Below are positions 50,646 to 62,596 of a DNA stretch of 64,000 nucleotides, piece after piece. Source of the stretch: Aphrocallistes beatrix (lineage: Eukaryota; Porifera; Hexactinellida; Sceptrulophora; Aphrocallistidae); the NCBI GenBank assembly GCA_963281255.1, contig OY725488.1, positions 1,550,001-1,614,000 of the forward strand, in the 5' to 3' direction. The notes beneath the pieces were generated by a model. That model was not told the origin of the DNA. It saw only the letters and a program-made list of their open reading frames with translations, and did no database searches. A program made the position numbers and the translations under genes. Positions within the stretch are counted from its first letter, which is position 1. Each line of letters begins with the position of its first letter.

Positions 50646-51259
50646 TGTACATATATACATACACATGTTTGTATTTTTGTTAATAATCTTGTGTGGGATG
50701 GCAGGGTACTCAATAGGACCTAGGGTTACGTATAAGACGATGCTCGTTCGCGGTGTGAAGCTGGACACAGGAACACTTCACGGGCTCATATTATCATCAT
50801 ATAACGTGACGCATGTATTAGTTCGGTTAAAAAATTGGGCACTTTAGGCGTGTAGTAGTGAGTTCGAATTGTCGGAATAAACATAAACTGTGAGTTGTAA
50901 ACATCGATATTATCATACCTTTCCTAAGTTCATTTGAGTGTTTATTTTAACCAACGACAGAATTCGCAGTATATTTAAAGCAACAGTGATGTTGGGAGAT
51001 TTAATTGAATTTATTCTTATTAATATCCTCTGCTTTCTTTCATAGGATAAAAATAATCTCAATTTGATTTTGATTCAAACTAACGACTACTGTGCATAAT
51101 TCGAACTGGTGCTGCAATCTCGAATGGTACAGACAGGACAGTGTTGATTTCTTTCTGTCACTTGTTCGTAATGTAATATTATTTATAATTAACGATTTAC
51201 ATCTGTTTGTAAGTGATAGCTCTAATTTACACCTTTCAAAATGTAGCACAATCAATATA
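50646..51259. other. Intergenic 3' of TIMELESS
   Basis: A plus-strand frame (50665-50847) begins with a hydrophobic stretch but lacks any domain and is not supported. The rest should include the TIMELESS 3' UTR. Confidence 0.3.
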
Positions 51260-54200
51260 TCAATCCTCATCATCTTCGCTCTCGTGTATGTATCGCACTT
51301 TCTTCATGTATCTGTCCATCTGCTGCGAGGAGTGTTCATCCTGACTATCTCCCGAATCCAGGCGAGATCTCTTCGCCCTCCCTCCCTCCACCTCCTCCCT
51401 CTCCGCCAAGTGATCAGGTTCCAAGTCCGAATCGTCAGAAAGCGCAGCACGGAGTCTCTGTAGCTTGGAGTGCAGAGGGACAGAGTTTGTCTCCTCGTGG
51501 ACACTCGTGTCAGATTCCGAATCGCTGTTGTACAACTTCCTGACAGAAGGTTTCATATGAGAAGTGGGAGATGAGAGGGAGAGGCTAGAGTTTAACTCAG
51601 ATCTATTAGAGCATGGAGACGATTCATAGAACTGCTCTCGATTCAGGTTAGACTGATCAGTTGGAGATTTTTTACTTTCTAATAATCTAGCCAGACCAGG
51701 TCGTTTCTGTTTCAGAGACTGTGTGATGTCACTACTGAAGATTGCCTGAGTAGCAATGCCATCAGTTGATGGCTGTGAGCAGCTCGAATCTTCTATTTCA
51801 GAAAGATCTAGTGAAGATTCTGAACTCAGATTATTCTCTGCTTGCTTGGGGATGTCGGGAGATTTCCCTGAGAGCAGGTCTGCACAGGTGTTGAGGTGTC
51901 GAGGAGATAACTCGGAAGGGATCCTCCAAAACATCTGTCCCACATCTGGCTCTGTTAAAGAGAGTGATCGCATCATATCCTGGAAAACAGAAGATTCAAT
52001 AGCTTGACCCAACTCTAAATTGGTGGGAACGATAGGAACATCATCCCAATCAGGATCCATCCCTCTATCCGCCCCTTCCCTCCGTAGACAATTCTCTATC
52101 CATCCCAGCGCCGTGGCCAGACCATCTTCCGCTCGGACAGTGGCGTACAGAGGAACAGCTGAGGAGAGAGGTGGCCTAGACTTATTCGTCTTTCCATTAG
52201 GTTCTGATGTTAGGTGAGGTTGGGGGGTGAGCTTCTTTTTCTTTCTTCGTGTTCTCTTTTGCTTATTATTTGCACTTTGAACAGTTTCTTCTCCTGACTG
52301 TCCTTCTGTCCCGATACCTAGCTGCGATATTCTCGCTGCCACTTCACTGCGGCTTTTCCCATCAAAATGAGAAGCAATGCAATCAATTCTCTCCTCCTGC
52401 TCTCCGTAGACGGAGTGCAGCTCTCTCAACCGCTGATCCTCTTCTTCTGTCCATTTCCTCCTTCTGCTCTTCTTAGCTACCAGAAAGTCTCCCTTCTCAG
52501 CAAGGCCCAGGCTTATCAACTTATTCTTTATTTGTTTCTCATTTTTAGTGCTCAGCTCGGCTGAGATCTCGTTCAACACAGCCTCGCAGCCTTTGTACTG
52601 ATCCCAAAGGCTTGAGAGTCGAGTCACGTCCTCTTCCGACCACGCACGCTGCGAAACGGTGCTCTTCCTCATCGCATCCACTGTTCCGTAGCCAAGTTCG
52701 ATGTCCACACAGTCGTCTTGAGTCTTCCAAAACAGAACTTCCACAAAGAGACACGGGTTGTAGCGAGCTGCTGAGAAGAAATGCTTGAGAATATGTGAAG
52801 CAAAAACTTTCAGTTCTTTTAACCGAGCAGAGTTGGAGTGATCGAGAATTTGTTGGAAAACTGAGAAGAGAGAGATTTGGTAGAGAAGAGGAAGCTTCTT
52901 ACACTGATAGCATACACGATGCAGTAGTTTTACAAGGGCGTGGTTAGTGAAATCTGAGTTAGAGTTGTAGTGTGAGAGGAGGAATGATAGAGTCTGGATA
53001 ACTTTGTGATGGCAGAACTTGAGGAGGTACGGGAAGAGATCGAATTCTCCCTCTCTTTTCTGCTCGGGAACGGGAGACAAATTACCTTCGAACTCCTCAT
53101 CCAGCTCCACATCTTCTGTAACAGCTGTAGCAGCGATAGGCTGAAAATACATAAGCTTTAATCTCTGTAACTCTTCAAGACAAGTGGCGTCCCTCGGTCC
53201 GAAATCGTCTCTGGGCCAAATCTCCCTGGCAGCCCTGAGTGTCGCGACTCCTCTCTCCATGTCCCCTCTGCGTAGACAGGCCTGCGTACGGGACACTGCC
53301 TCTTGTCGCTGATCGTCTTCTTCATCGGGACGAGTGGCATCAAACAAACCCTCAATTATGATGTCATCTCGCCCCAACGAATCTGACTCTAACAGTCTCA
53401 GAAGCTCAAACTGTAAGCTCTCCCATTCAATCTAAAGATGAGGAATGGAGTAATAACCTAATCTGTTGAGAATTTTTTTAAAAGATATCATAAAGATACC
53501 CCAGTTTGCCTCCACCTTTTTCATGCAGTCGCCATCCAGACACTGTCAAGCGCCGCGATACCAAGTGAGTATCACAAATTCATCAACATAGAAAAGTGTT
53601 GTGATGCATATAAACATTTCGTTGCAAGTAACCTAATCTATCGCTTCTCATTTTCAAGTTAAGGAACTTCTAACACCTACTGGAGGTATGAAAAAATCAG
53701 AAATTTTTGAGGGAATATTCTTAGGCAACATAGTATCGGATAATCAGCAAATTCGACATTTTTTATTTTGTGTGAGCGAAGCGCGTTGTATCTATAAAAC
53801 GGTGTCAAGATATGTAATGGAGAATTGATATAGGAGGGGTTGGCCTTTCAAACATGATAAGCACCTCAAGTTGTTCCTTTGTAGGCTCTTCCAGCTCAAC
53901 CACTCTTTTCTTGGGAGCCTTCTTCCTCTGAGTTTTTCCTTTTTTCTGCACCATCAAGCTGCCGCTCTGAGAGAACTTCTCTAGCAACCGGATGAAGAGG
54001 TGGAGAGTGTCCGCAAGTGTAGCTAGGTAGGTTCTGGTCTGCGCTGCTGGCTTGAATTGCCTCAGAAGGGAAGGGAACATCTCTCTGAATTCTGACGTGT
54101 AGAATATATTGGATTGCAGGATCCGAGCATTCTCTCTGTAAATGTTCTGTTCTGAACACTGCATGGCCTGCACGTAGTGGAACAGTTCTTTCAGAGCGGA

Positions 54201-57200
54201 AACAGAGCGGTGCAGCCTCTTCCCCCACTTCTCCTGCTCCTCTTTTTCTAATGCCAAGCTCTCTTGATAGCAGTAGATCTGAATGAAGAAATAATACGCA
54301 TACATACAGCAAACATCTGCTAATCCGAAACAAACTTTTCAGAATATTCTGAAATCAAAGGTTAGGATTGGCATCTTAATTTGAATTGAACTCCTTGATC
54401 CTCAGTGATCAGAGTTATATTATCTTGTAAAATCAAGGCACACAGCGTTGTAGTGAAGGTTAAATAGGAATATTTGCGTAAGAAAAAGGATGGAGTTTCG
54501 CGAAAGAAAATTTGATGGTGCACATCTCACAATAAAGGATTCTTACATACGAAACTTGGAAGAAATCGGACTGTTAGATTTCGCAGGATCGCGCGTACGA
54601 ATGTATACACATAAATACTTATTTACTAATTGTGGGATGATCCAGCATAGAGTATTATAGCATGTTGAAATACCTGTTTCATTAAATAGTTGAAGGTAGA
54701 TACATCCAACGTCTCCCTGACTAGATCCAGCCTGAACGAGTATAACCGGTTGAACTCCATGAAGAATCGGATCCCCCACAAGTAGTACGTGTCATAGTGA
54801 TCTTCAAAGGTAGCTTCAATATCGCCTGCAAGACGTCCTTTCACTGACTTCATGAAGGTGTTATAGGAATGTTCCAGGATGCCAAGAGCCAACTCTCCCA
54901 TGGCTTTGCGGACGCTAGAGATTGAGGCTCTGGTTGAGGGGTCATCCTCAATGGGGCGGAACTTCTTTGCTTTCCTCCGGGGCCTCTTATTTGCGTCATA
55001 AGAAAATGTGTTGATGCTCGATATGTTAGCGTGATGAATCCGATTATTGCTTGATATGGATTTGTCTGAGAAAACCTGAGGAATAATCAAATCAAATCAA
55101 ATTAATAAAATACAGGCAACCCTCGCCAAATGCGAGGAAAGTGGAGAAAATGCATATGGAAATCTTAATATTGAATATTGGAGCTATTAGAAACGTTCAT
55201 CCGCATGCGGATATCGCATTAGATTTGAGAGGATGAAAAATTAAGTAATAATAAAATAAACTGTCAAAATGTGGAATCAAAAAGGACACACATCAAGTTA
55301 GCAAGGTACTGGGATAAATTACATTTTCCATAGTTATTTAGAGATGAGGTGCAGGCTAAGTAGAGTTGGTGAGGCCCTGGCTCTACCAATGATTTGTCGA
55401 GATTTTATCTTCTATTTATCATAAAATAGCTGTCTGAAATGTTACTGCTAATCTGCATCAGTTTATGAGTGACGGACTGGTTGATAAAATCGGGTGAGAA
55501 AATAATTTGAACGGCCCACTGCCCATTTCCTACTCAAACCGGCCAAATGCAAATTTCCCGCTCTCCCGACGAGTCAGCCTGTCACTGAGTTTATGCTCCT
55601 TAACTGGCCTTTGCGGTTCGGACAAGTTGGACGTTTTAACTGGATCAGTCTGGTCTGGTATAACATTTCGAATTCTACTACTACATCAGTTCTCCTATAG
55701 TCGAGCCTCTTTCATGACCACTTAATAAAACGTTTATTTGCACAGAATACCACCTATGTCATTTTACAACACCTGCTCCAAGCGATGATCTCATATTTTG
55801 CTACAGAAAGTGCAGCTTTGTAGATAGTTTCTGAAATGTAGTCTGAATTAGCCTAAAAATGGTCAAAAATTAGAGAGCTATCAATGGACCACGAGAAAAT
55901 GGCTATTGGGCCAAAATCATGTGTTAGTCCATCATGATAATTAGCTACAATTTCGCGTGTAATTGTACTTTTTTAATTTTAGGCGCCATACATTGATGTC
56001 CAGAAGGAAGAGGAGGGAGTTTGCTAAATGTGTGACAAAACGATATAGTTGATAGGTGGAAAGGGGGACTTCATGACAACTGGACGTCACACAACCCATT
56101 TTTAGTAATTTTTGGGAAGTGAGGACAGCTGATTTAGAATGCTGTGCAATGCAAGTGTCGCTATTTGAACTGTTCCAATCATTTGAAGACAAGTATTCTA
56201 TCAACAAATGAAAGTAAACATCTGGTGCCTACAGTTTTCTAAGAGTAGTTTGGTCGCCTGATATAGAAAATGAGTAATCAATGGAAATGAACCCAGAATC
56301 AGTGAAGGTGTTTGTATCATCTGCCAATGTGAGGGGAGTTATCATCTTGCGCACTGGCTTGCAAAATCTAATAGGCTACAGTACTGCTATACTAGACCCA
56401 ACAGTCTGCCAGCAAATCTTACAGCAAAACTGGAAGGCAGTGCTTGTGTTTTAAGACCCATAGAAATCGTCAGAAAAAAGCAGGTAACATCCTGTTGAGC
56501 AAGAAGCGAAATATAGCTAGGACGGCAGATAACAGTGGTGCAAAGTTAGAGAGTCACAAGACAGAGAAAGCTGTCATATTCGATTGGAAGAAGCTCTCTG
56601 AGCTGAGTGTCTGTTTTGTGGAAAGGTTTGCATCGGAGGAGTTGACAGAGATATTGGTTGGGTGATGACTATGCGATTTAAAGATACTGTCCTCTCATCC
56701 GGTGCCAAGAGAAATGACACTGTCCGAAGAGGTAAGATTCAGGGTCATCAATTGCATCTGTGTGGTACAAGAAGAAGCTCGTTACCATGAAAGCTGTCGC
56801 TCAAGTTTTGGTTGGGAACTATAGTAACCATTAGTTCCTAGAAAGCCGGGCCAGAGAATGAATGGAAAATTGACTGTTTTGAGCAAATGTGTGATTGGAT
56901 GGAATCAGAAGCTGAATTGTATTTATATAGGCACCTGAGTTGCGAGAGAAGAAGATGAAACGAGCAGAAACTGCGTGCAAAGTATGGTGATCACATCATC
57001 TTTTCTGAAATAAGAGGCTGTTCTGATGTTGCATCATGCCTGGGAAGGATGCGATACCGCTTCTGCAACACATATGCAAGGTAGTAATATTTATTTATCA
57101 ATTAAGAAATCTCCTTTCACACATTTCATTTTGTTCTTCTCTGACGGAGTACACAACATAGCCGTCTGTTTCAGATGTAGCCTTAATACAATCTTTATCT

Positions 57201-59458
57201 CAATAGGCAAGACCAAAATTGAATATTACACATAGAAATAATGTAATTTAGTCATTATTTGTTTCCTCATGCGGATGAGCGTATTTAATCAATGGAATAT
57301 TGATTATTGTAACCGTACTAATATTGAGAATTTGCTAATACTTTCAGAGAGGAAATATATGCTCTCAGAGAAAATCGAACAAAACACTAAATCATGTTTA
57401 TAATCTGCGACTAGCTAATGCTAATTAAAATGACTGGTTTCGATATTGAAAAACGCATTTTAAGGTAACTTTTGATTTTGAAGTATCATAACTACCTTAA
57501 AAGGCAACATTTAAAAAATCGAAACCAGTCATTCTGCAGAGATGTCTTTTGGGCGGGGATATTTTTTGATATAATGAACACCTTTTGAGTTATGCTGCCA
57601 CCAATGATTCGAAGTTGGGAATTTTGTCAAAATTTGAATCCAAAAGTTATTGAGCTAAGTGTGCATAACTCTGACCTCATTCCCATTCGAAAGTGGGACT
57701 TTTTGTAATTTTGCAATTTTGACCTCTACGCCGTAATTTACCCTTAATTAAATTTGCTTTGTGCGGTTACATTTTGAGCTGATATTTTTTGGAAAATTCA
57801 ATCAATATGTAACCGCACAAACCAAATTATATTTGAAATCTTGGTTGAATGAAGTGTGGAACTGGATCAATACTTAGGACTGTGCTTCCTATATGTACAA
57901 TATTACCAGCACACTAAAGTGTCTTTGTCTGTAAATCCGAATATTATTTAGTATCTACAGTTAGACTAATCGTTCTTCGACATAACTTGTACTAAGTATG
58001 AAGCTATATGAACATACTATCGTATTCCTAATCTATGTAGAATAAACTCACAAACAGTATTTCAATATATTGCTCACAAGTAATGATAAATGGATAATAT
58101 GTTATGACACTCTGTAATTTCTGAATAAATTAAGTTAGATGCTAGAACAAGAACTCAGTCAACAAGTCTTGCTTCAGCCCAAGCATTGCGAATAGCTTCC
58201 TCTGCCCGTAAGGCTTCAGGGTGCTGTATGCGACAAGGTTCTCCATCCTTGACTGAGTCCGCATCATCTGCATAAATGACAAGACTATGCCCTCTACAGC
58301 AGCAAAGGAAACCAGGTTCAGTCCGAACTTCAAGGTCTTTCAAGAATCTAAAGTCGATAAAATCTCTCTCTATCTTGCCGAGGAGCTTACAAGGAGCAGG
58401 GTAGGAGGTGTACCTGAGCCCTTGAGGGGTGACTCTCCAGTGTACCTTGGCCACACAGCAGCGGCAAATGTATCTGAAGAGGCACTGACAGCAATTATCT
58501 GAGTACGCACAACTCAGGTGTGGGGTGGTTCCCTCCCAGAGGGTAGCTGATCGTTCCTGCTGCCGCTTCTTCTTCTGCAGAATACTTATGTAATCCAAGA
58601 ACATGATTCGATCCCCGAGTAACATAACGCCCAACTCCTTGAGATGGCTGTCAGTGAGGGAGAGTAGGACGGAACCGGTGACCCTCTGCTCCATGAAAAC
58701 TTCGGAGCAGTAACTGAAACCCAACGGATTCAGGTATTTTTCTGCGACATCTTTCTCTGTCCACTCACGGACATTGCTGAGTTCAAGTTGCTTCAACACG
58801 TTGTCAACATCGACACGGCTCATTTGAGGTCTAGGCTCATACCGAATACCAGAATCCATTTGATCAACACTAAAACTATAAATTCATCTAACGGCAGCTG
58901 CTGGGATTATAAGTAATGACAACAAAAGGCAGAAGACTTGAGAATGTGCATACTGGGAGAGAGGAACATAGGCTTCACATTATTTGGCAGGCTGTGACCA
59001 TATTAGTTCTGTGTAATACACTTGTATAATTCAGTTGAATGCAATAACGATAAAGAACAGTTTGAAAAGTAGGACACAAGAAGTTATGTTGCAAAGGGCG
59101 GATCGAAGATCTTAAGAAAGTGTGAAAAATGTTATTTAAGAAGCAGGTAAGTAAGTAAGGGATTAAAAAATGAATTCTAAACTGTTAGAGATTAAGAAAA
59201 AATACAAACCTCATAGGTTCCCCCAAATCGAGAGTGCCTGGTACCAGTCAACTGAACGGCTTGTTTCTTACGGTGCATTTCAGTCTCAACTAAGTTAGCT
59301 AAGATGTCCGAGTCCTTGTTAGGCATGTTATACGCCTGCTTCTGAGAACTCCTGACGAGGTCTTCTGGAGAGGACTGTCTGAACAAAAGAAAGAGGATCT
59401 CCATCACTGTCAAGCAGAGGGAGCGCTCTCCTGGAGAAGAGGAGAGGTACAGCAAGAT
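51260..59458 (-). CDS. TIMELESS: TIMELESS, four 3' coding exons
   Basis: Exons on the minus strand: 59458-59210, 55075-54674, 54278-53865 and 53431-51260, all joined in phase 0 by AG acceptors and GT donors (donors gtttgt, gtattt, gtgctt). The joined product is about 1,079 aa. Markers: RHSRFGGTYE at the end of exon 1, YYLWGIRFFMEFNRL in exon 2, NIFYTSEFREMFPSLLRQF and HLFIRLLEKFSQS in exon 3, and LVKLLHRVCY, LFVEVLFWKTQDD and two Myb-like helical segments in the last. TIMELESS with TIPIN stabilises replication forks. The first roughly 240 residues are missing: no N-terminal exon was found up to base 64000. The first intron spans 4.1 kb and contains another gene. Confidence 0.93.
54480..54625 (-). 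repeat. Dispersed repeat in a TIMELESS intron
   Basis: Reverse-complemented, it reads GTACGCGCGATCCTGCGAAA, TCTAACAGTCCGATTTC and GAGATGTGCACCATCAAA, matching 8935-9060. It fills much of the intron between the second and third exons seen here. Confidence 0.55.
55401..57240. other. Decayed coding-like stretch in the large TIMELESS intron
   Basis: Less AT-rich than its surroundings, with several short frames of protein-like composition around 55940-56665 that do not connect. Family not recognised; it could be an old transposon or a dead gene. Broken several times. Confidence 0.3.
57427..57534. mobile_element. Small inverted-repeat element
   Basis: AATGACTGGTTTCGAT and its reverse complement ATCGAAACCAGTCATT bound about 108 bases; inner ACCTTAAAA words also pair. 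Possibly a MITE. Confidence 0.45.
57760..57824. repeat. Short inverted repeat
   Basis: TTTGTGCGGTTACAT and ATGTAACCGCACAAA, 15-base arms around a loop of about 34 bases. Confidence 0.5.
58155..58859 (-). CDS. SAM-domain protein nested in a TIMELESS intron
   Basis: A 234-aa intact frame from an ATG. A SAM domain lies at about residues 30-95 (VREWTEKDVAEKYLNPLGFSYCSEVFMEQRVTGSVLLSLTDSHLKELGVMLLGDRIMFLDYISILQKKK), with the hydrophobic pattern of true SAM folds. A Cys-rich stretch (CCQCLFRYICRCC) follows, then a strand-rich region (about 140-205) that may be a PH-like fold. I cannot name the family. It sits on the same strand as TIMELESS, inside its 4.1-kb intron, so it needs its own promoter and processing. 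SAM domains usually mediate protein oligomerisation. Confidence 0.75.
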   Translation of the reverse strand: MDSGIRYEPRPQMSRVDVDNVLKQLELSNVREWTEKDVAEKYLNPLGFSYCSEVFMEQRVTGSVLLSLTDSHLKELGVMLLGDRIMFLDYISILQKKKRQQERSATLWEGTTPHLSCAYSDNCCQCLFRYICRCCVAKVHWRVTPQGLRYTSYPAPCKLLGKIERDFIDFRFLKDLEVRTEPGFLCCCRGHSLVIYADDADSVKDGEPCRIQHPEALRAEEAIRNAWAEARLVD

Positions 59459-60311
59459 CTATGGTAGGATTCAAATAAATAGACTGAATAGATAATCGCT
59501 ACTAATCTTACTAATAAAGTGGCAAATTCCATAGACCTAGCTAGACGTCTTATAACAATAAATAGCAATAATTTATCCAAGTTATAAATATTCAGACTGT
59601 CATGTCCTGATTATTTACAAGAAGCTGAATATTGAGGTAAATCATTACAATGTGGTTAGATGAGGATTACATGTTACAGCAAAAATTACAATGTCCTCAG
59701 TGTAGTAATTTAATAAACCATATGAATCTGTTAATTTGAACAGATCATCATTATAGAGAAATATTTGTGGAGAATAGTCAGCTGTTGTGCTGGTTTCAGT
59801 GAAACATTCGAAATAAATTTTTTTCAGTAATGTATATGCAATATTATCTAAATCGAGGACTCAAATTCAGAGAATTATTTTTAATTCGTTAGTTAAATGT
59901 GATCGACAAATTAATATTTTCTCAGTGCACAACCTAAGAGGAGATTCCGTTTCCTAATGGCGTACGTCCATCCAAATATAGCGGTTCGATTCTTGACACA
60001 TTTGGCCTCTGGGATTCCATTATGACGTAGTAGATGCACTCCTGATTTTATTCTTGCCAGAATAGCTTCCAAATGCATACAATGAGTGGACAAAAGTAGT
60101 ACAGACTGTCATTTTTCGCGGAATATATTCTAAACACAATATGGATCACAATCCAAAGAAGTGGAATGTCCATTTCTTGCTTCAATATGATTGAGTGTAT
60201 ATTCAAATTGTACACACTAAATTTTAATAACTTTGCATCACACATTGGCAGTAATATTAGTAAATCAGATCGAATTGATATTATTAAGGTTACGGTTATC
60301 AACTAGAGCTC
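59459..60311. other. Region 5' of the first visible TIMELESS exon
   Basis: No N-terminal TIMELESS exon recognised. A 60-codon minus-strand frame at 59911-60093 shows no domain. Confidence 0.35.
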
Positions 60312-60466
60312 TAGAAGTCGCAACGGACCTGATTATTCGGCCGAGTCCGAATTGTCCTCGGCATCAAGTCGGCATTCAATCACATTGAGACTGCCTGTCC
60401 TAACAGACCTGCCAGATTTGGACCCGCCCCAGCGGGCCTCAGGCTCGGGCCGGGCTTGCGACCTCC
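60312..60466. mobile_element. hAT-like MITE, second copy of the 8521 family
   Basis: TAGAAGTCGCAACGGACC at the left and GGGCTTGCGACCTCCA at the right pair as inverted termini. The interior is GC-rich with a CGGCCGAGTCCG block. Target duplication not clear. Confidence 0.5.
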
Positions 60467-60669
60467 ATTATCAACAAAAGTGTTGGGTGATTTGTCGATT
60501 TGAGTTGATTTTTCGGTCCAAAATAAATATTCGTTTCATTTCTCCAAACTGTGGTCCACACCGAGTGCTTGGATAAGGATCTGTTGGTGTAAATTTTAAA
60601 AAAAACTGTACTCTGTATTGGAACAAAACAATACTTCATGTGAAAAGGAAGATTCCTGTGAATTGTACC

Positions 60670-60805
60670 CATGGCCAGCACCATGTTTTATTGGCAGTGG
60701 GTGTCCTAAGAGGGATTTCTCTGAAATTGGGTGTCCATTTATTAAGGGATACACACTGTACAATTAGATACAATACGAGGCAGCCCAGGACACCAGTAAA
60801 TGAAC
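60670..60805. mobile_element. Truncated copy of the 17038 MITE
   Basis: CATGGCCAGCACCATGTTTT and GTGGGTGTCCTAAGAGGGAT follow the 17 kb copy closely. The right terminus is missing. Confidence 0.5.
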
Positions 60806-61149
60806 GAAATGGTCTCAACATCTAAAGTCTCTTAGTGCATCGTGTAATTACGAGGATTCCAGATGCGAGAAGCTCTCAAATATCAGGTGAGATGGATGGT
60901 TGAAGTCGTCAAAAGTTCCTTTGAGAAGCTACAGCTACGACTTTCGGGCATCTCTCTGAAGTGGCGAAACTCATCAAAAATAGTTCGAGAAAAACCTTCA
61001 CAACACACATGCTGCTATAATAAATTAAAACCTTAAAGCAGAAGTTCCAACTCCGAAGAGTTCCAGGCATCTAAAAAGAATTTCTGTAAATTCAGAAACC
61101 ATTATCGATGAATGAATTATTTGGGAATTCTATTTTTAAATTCATGATA

Positions 61150-61395
61150 ATTGAATAGATTCCAATGTGAACAAAGCCTTAATAGTCATGAAGGCTGTAA
61201 AGTCTTGGATAAACAATAAATATTTAGATTCGGAGCCTAGTACCAACCAGCATGCAGCATTGGCAATTTTTCTAAGACATTCCCCTGAGCTTGAGAGCTC
61301 TTCGAATACAGATCTTACAAAATCTAGTGCAGCAAACAGATCATGTTTAATTTCCAGAATAATGTGCGGTGTAATGAAGTGCTGAAGCTGCCTAT
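61150..61395 (-). other. Possible unassigned coding exon
   Basis: On the minus strand a frame of about 80 codons runs from a possible AG acceptor near 61385-61395 to a TGA near 61150. Its composition is protein-like, with amphipathic stretches such as HIILEIKHDLFAALDFVRSV and ECLRKIANAACWLVLG. No family is recognised and no partner exon is known. It is not part of the kinase, which ends at 61484. A 72-codon frame also runs on the other strand, so chance is possible. Confidence 0.2.
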
Positions 61396-61483
61396 GTCAG
61401 ATTTACATACAAACATAAGTACTAGGAGGGATTAGATTACTAATATTAGAATTCAATAATTACAATTTGTTTGGGAGTTTTTC

Positions 61484-62596
61484 CTAGTCGATGAGAGTGT
61501 GTTTGTTCTGCACCCGGGACATGGAATTGCAGTAAGGTATAAGTGAATGATCCATCTGGGAAATTTGTAGCGAGCTTTCAAATCTTCTTTCTGATAAGGA
61601 ATCAAAATCGAAATCAGCGAGCTTAAAGAAATTGTGTTCCTTGAGTTCGTCCAGTGTCCCTATCCTCTTATTAGGAACCACTTCCATCAGTCCATCCAGT
61701 AATGACCTCACTGGCTTGCTCACGTTAGCTTGATCAGCTGCGTAGCGGGGTCTGGTTGACAGCACTTTGTTCAGCATTGCATTGTAATTGGATTCGGCCT
61801 CGTAAGGATATCGACCCATTAGAAGGGAGTAAGCAACCACGCCTAGCGACCAAAAGTCAGTCGAGTGGGAGTAGAAAGAGGCAGCCAGAATTTCCGGAGA
61901 CATGTACTCCATTGTTCCACAGAAAGTTAGGTCATAACGTCCTCGAGGTAGCCTGCCTGCTAAACCGAAATCTGACAGCTTGACATCTCCTTCAGCAGAT
62001 AGTAGCACGTTCTCCAGCTTGAGGTCCCTATATACTATTTCATTTCTGTGCAAGTAATCCAGAGTTGTTGCAATCTGAGCGAGATAGCGACGAACCGAAG
62101 GGATAGGTAGCACCTTGCCCCGTCTCCACAGTGCGAAGAGGTCTCCTCCCTCAGCCAGCTCCAGAAGAATGAAGAAGTTGGAGCTCGTGTGCCACGAGTG
62201 GAGGTACTTCGTGATGAATGCTGAGTCGAGGGAGCGGTGGATGGAAATTTCTTCGTTAAGTCTAGATAAGAGGTTGGAATTCTTCAGTTTCTTCTTGTCA
62301 ATAATCTTCAGTGCGAATTTGTCGCCCGTACTACAATGTTCCACTTCATAAACTTCAGCGAATCCGCCACTGCCAATCCTCCTTAGGATTCGAACTGGAG
62401 GGATGAACTGTTCAAAGGAAAGGCTGTCCAATTCTGAGTTTCGGTTGTGGGCCACGTCGCGTCTCCCATCTAAGCCGAAGAAATTAGACTTGGTAACGTG
62501 TGCGTGTAAGAGACGGGTTACTTGAAGATTGTAAAGTTGATTTCTTGGAGATGATAGGAATTTCAAGAGATGGCGTCTCAGGTTGATTAATGCCAT
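61484..62596 (-). CDS. AGC-type serine/threonine kinase, RSKR (SgK494)-like
   Basis: A 370-aa single frame. The kinase domain (about residues 68-340) is complete: Gly-loop GSGGFAEV, Lys in FALKIIDKK, the alpha-C Glu in RLNEEISIHRSL, VYRDLKLENVLL, DFGLAG and CGTMEYMSPEIL. YRDLKLEN and CGTxxYMxPE are AGC-type. The HSW and LFALW segments and RLPRG before the T-loop resemble vertebrate RSKR/SgK494 more than S6K or AKT. No PH or C2 domain. The first 39 residues are rich in Arg, Leu and His with no acidic residue, like a mitochondrial presequence. Function of this family is not known. Confidence 0.75.
   Translation of the reverse strand: MALINLRRHLLKFLSSPRNQLYNLQVTRLLHAHVTKSNFFGLDGRRDVAHNRNSELDSLSFEQFIPPVRILRRIGSGGFAEVYEVEHCSTGDKFALKIIDKKKLKNSNLLSRLNEEISIHRSLDSAFITKYLHSWHTSSNFFILLELAEGGDLFALWRRGKVLPIPSVRRYLAQIATTLDYLHRNEIVYRDLKLENVLLSAEGDVKLSDFGLAGRLPRGRYDLTFCGTMEYMSPEILAASFYSHSTDFWSLGVVAYSLLMGRYPYEAESNYNAMLNKVLSTRPRYAADQANVSKPVRSLLDGLMEVVPNKRIGTLDELKEHNFFKLADFDFDSLSERRFESSLQISQMDHSLIPYCNSMSRVQNKHTLID

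Noticed and set aside
52249-52564. Hydrophobic plus-strand frames within TIMELESS
   Set aside because: Antisense shadows of Lys/Arg/Glu-rich coding sequence.
10678-55090. A replication/repair gene cluster under common control
   Set aside because: The genes are spaced by kilobases, interleaved with unrelated genes and carry separate promoters; sharing a theme is probably chance.
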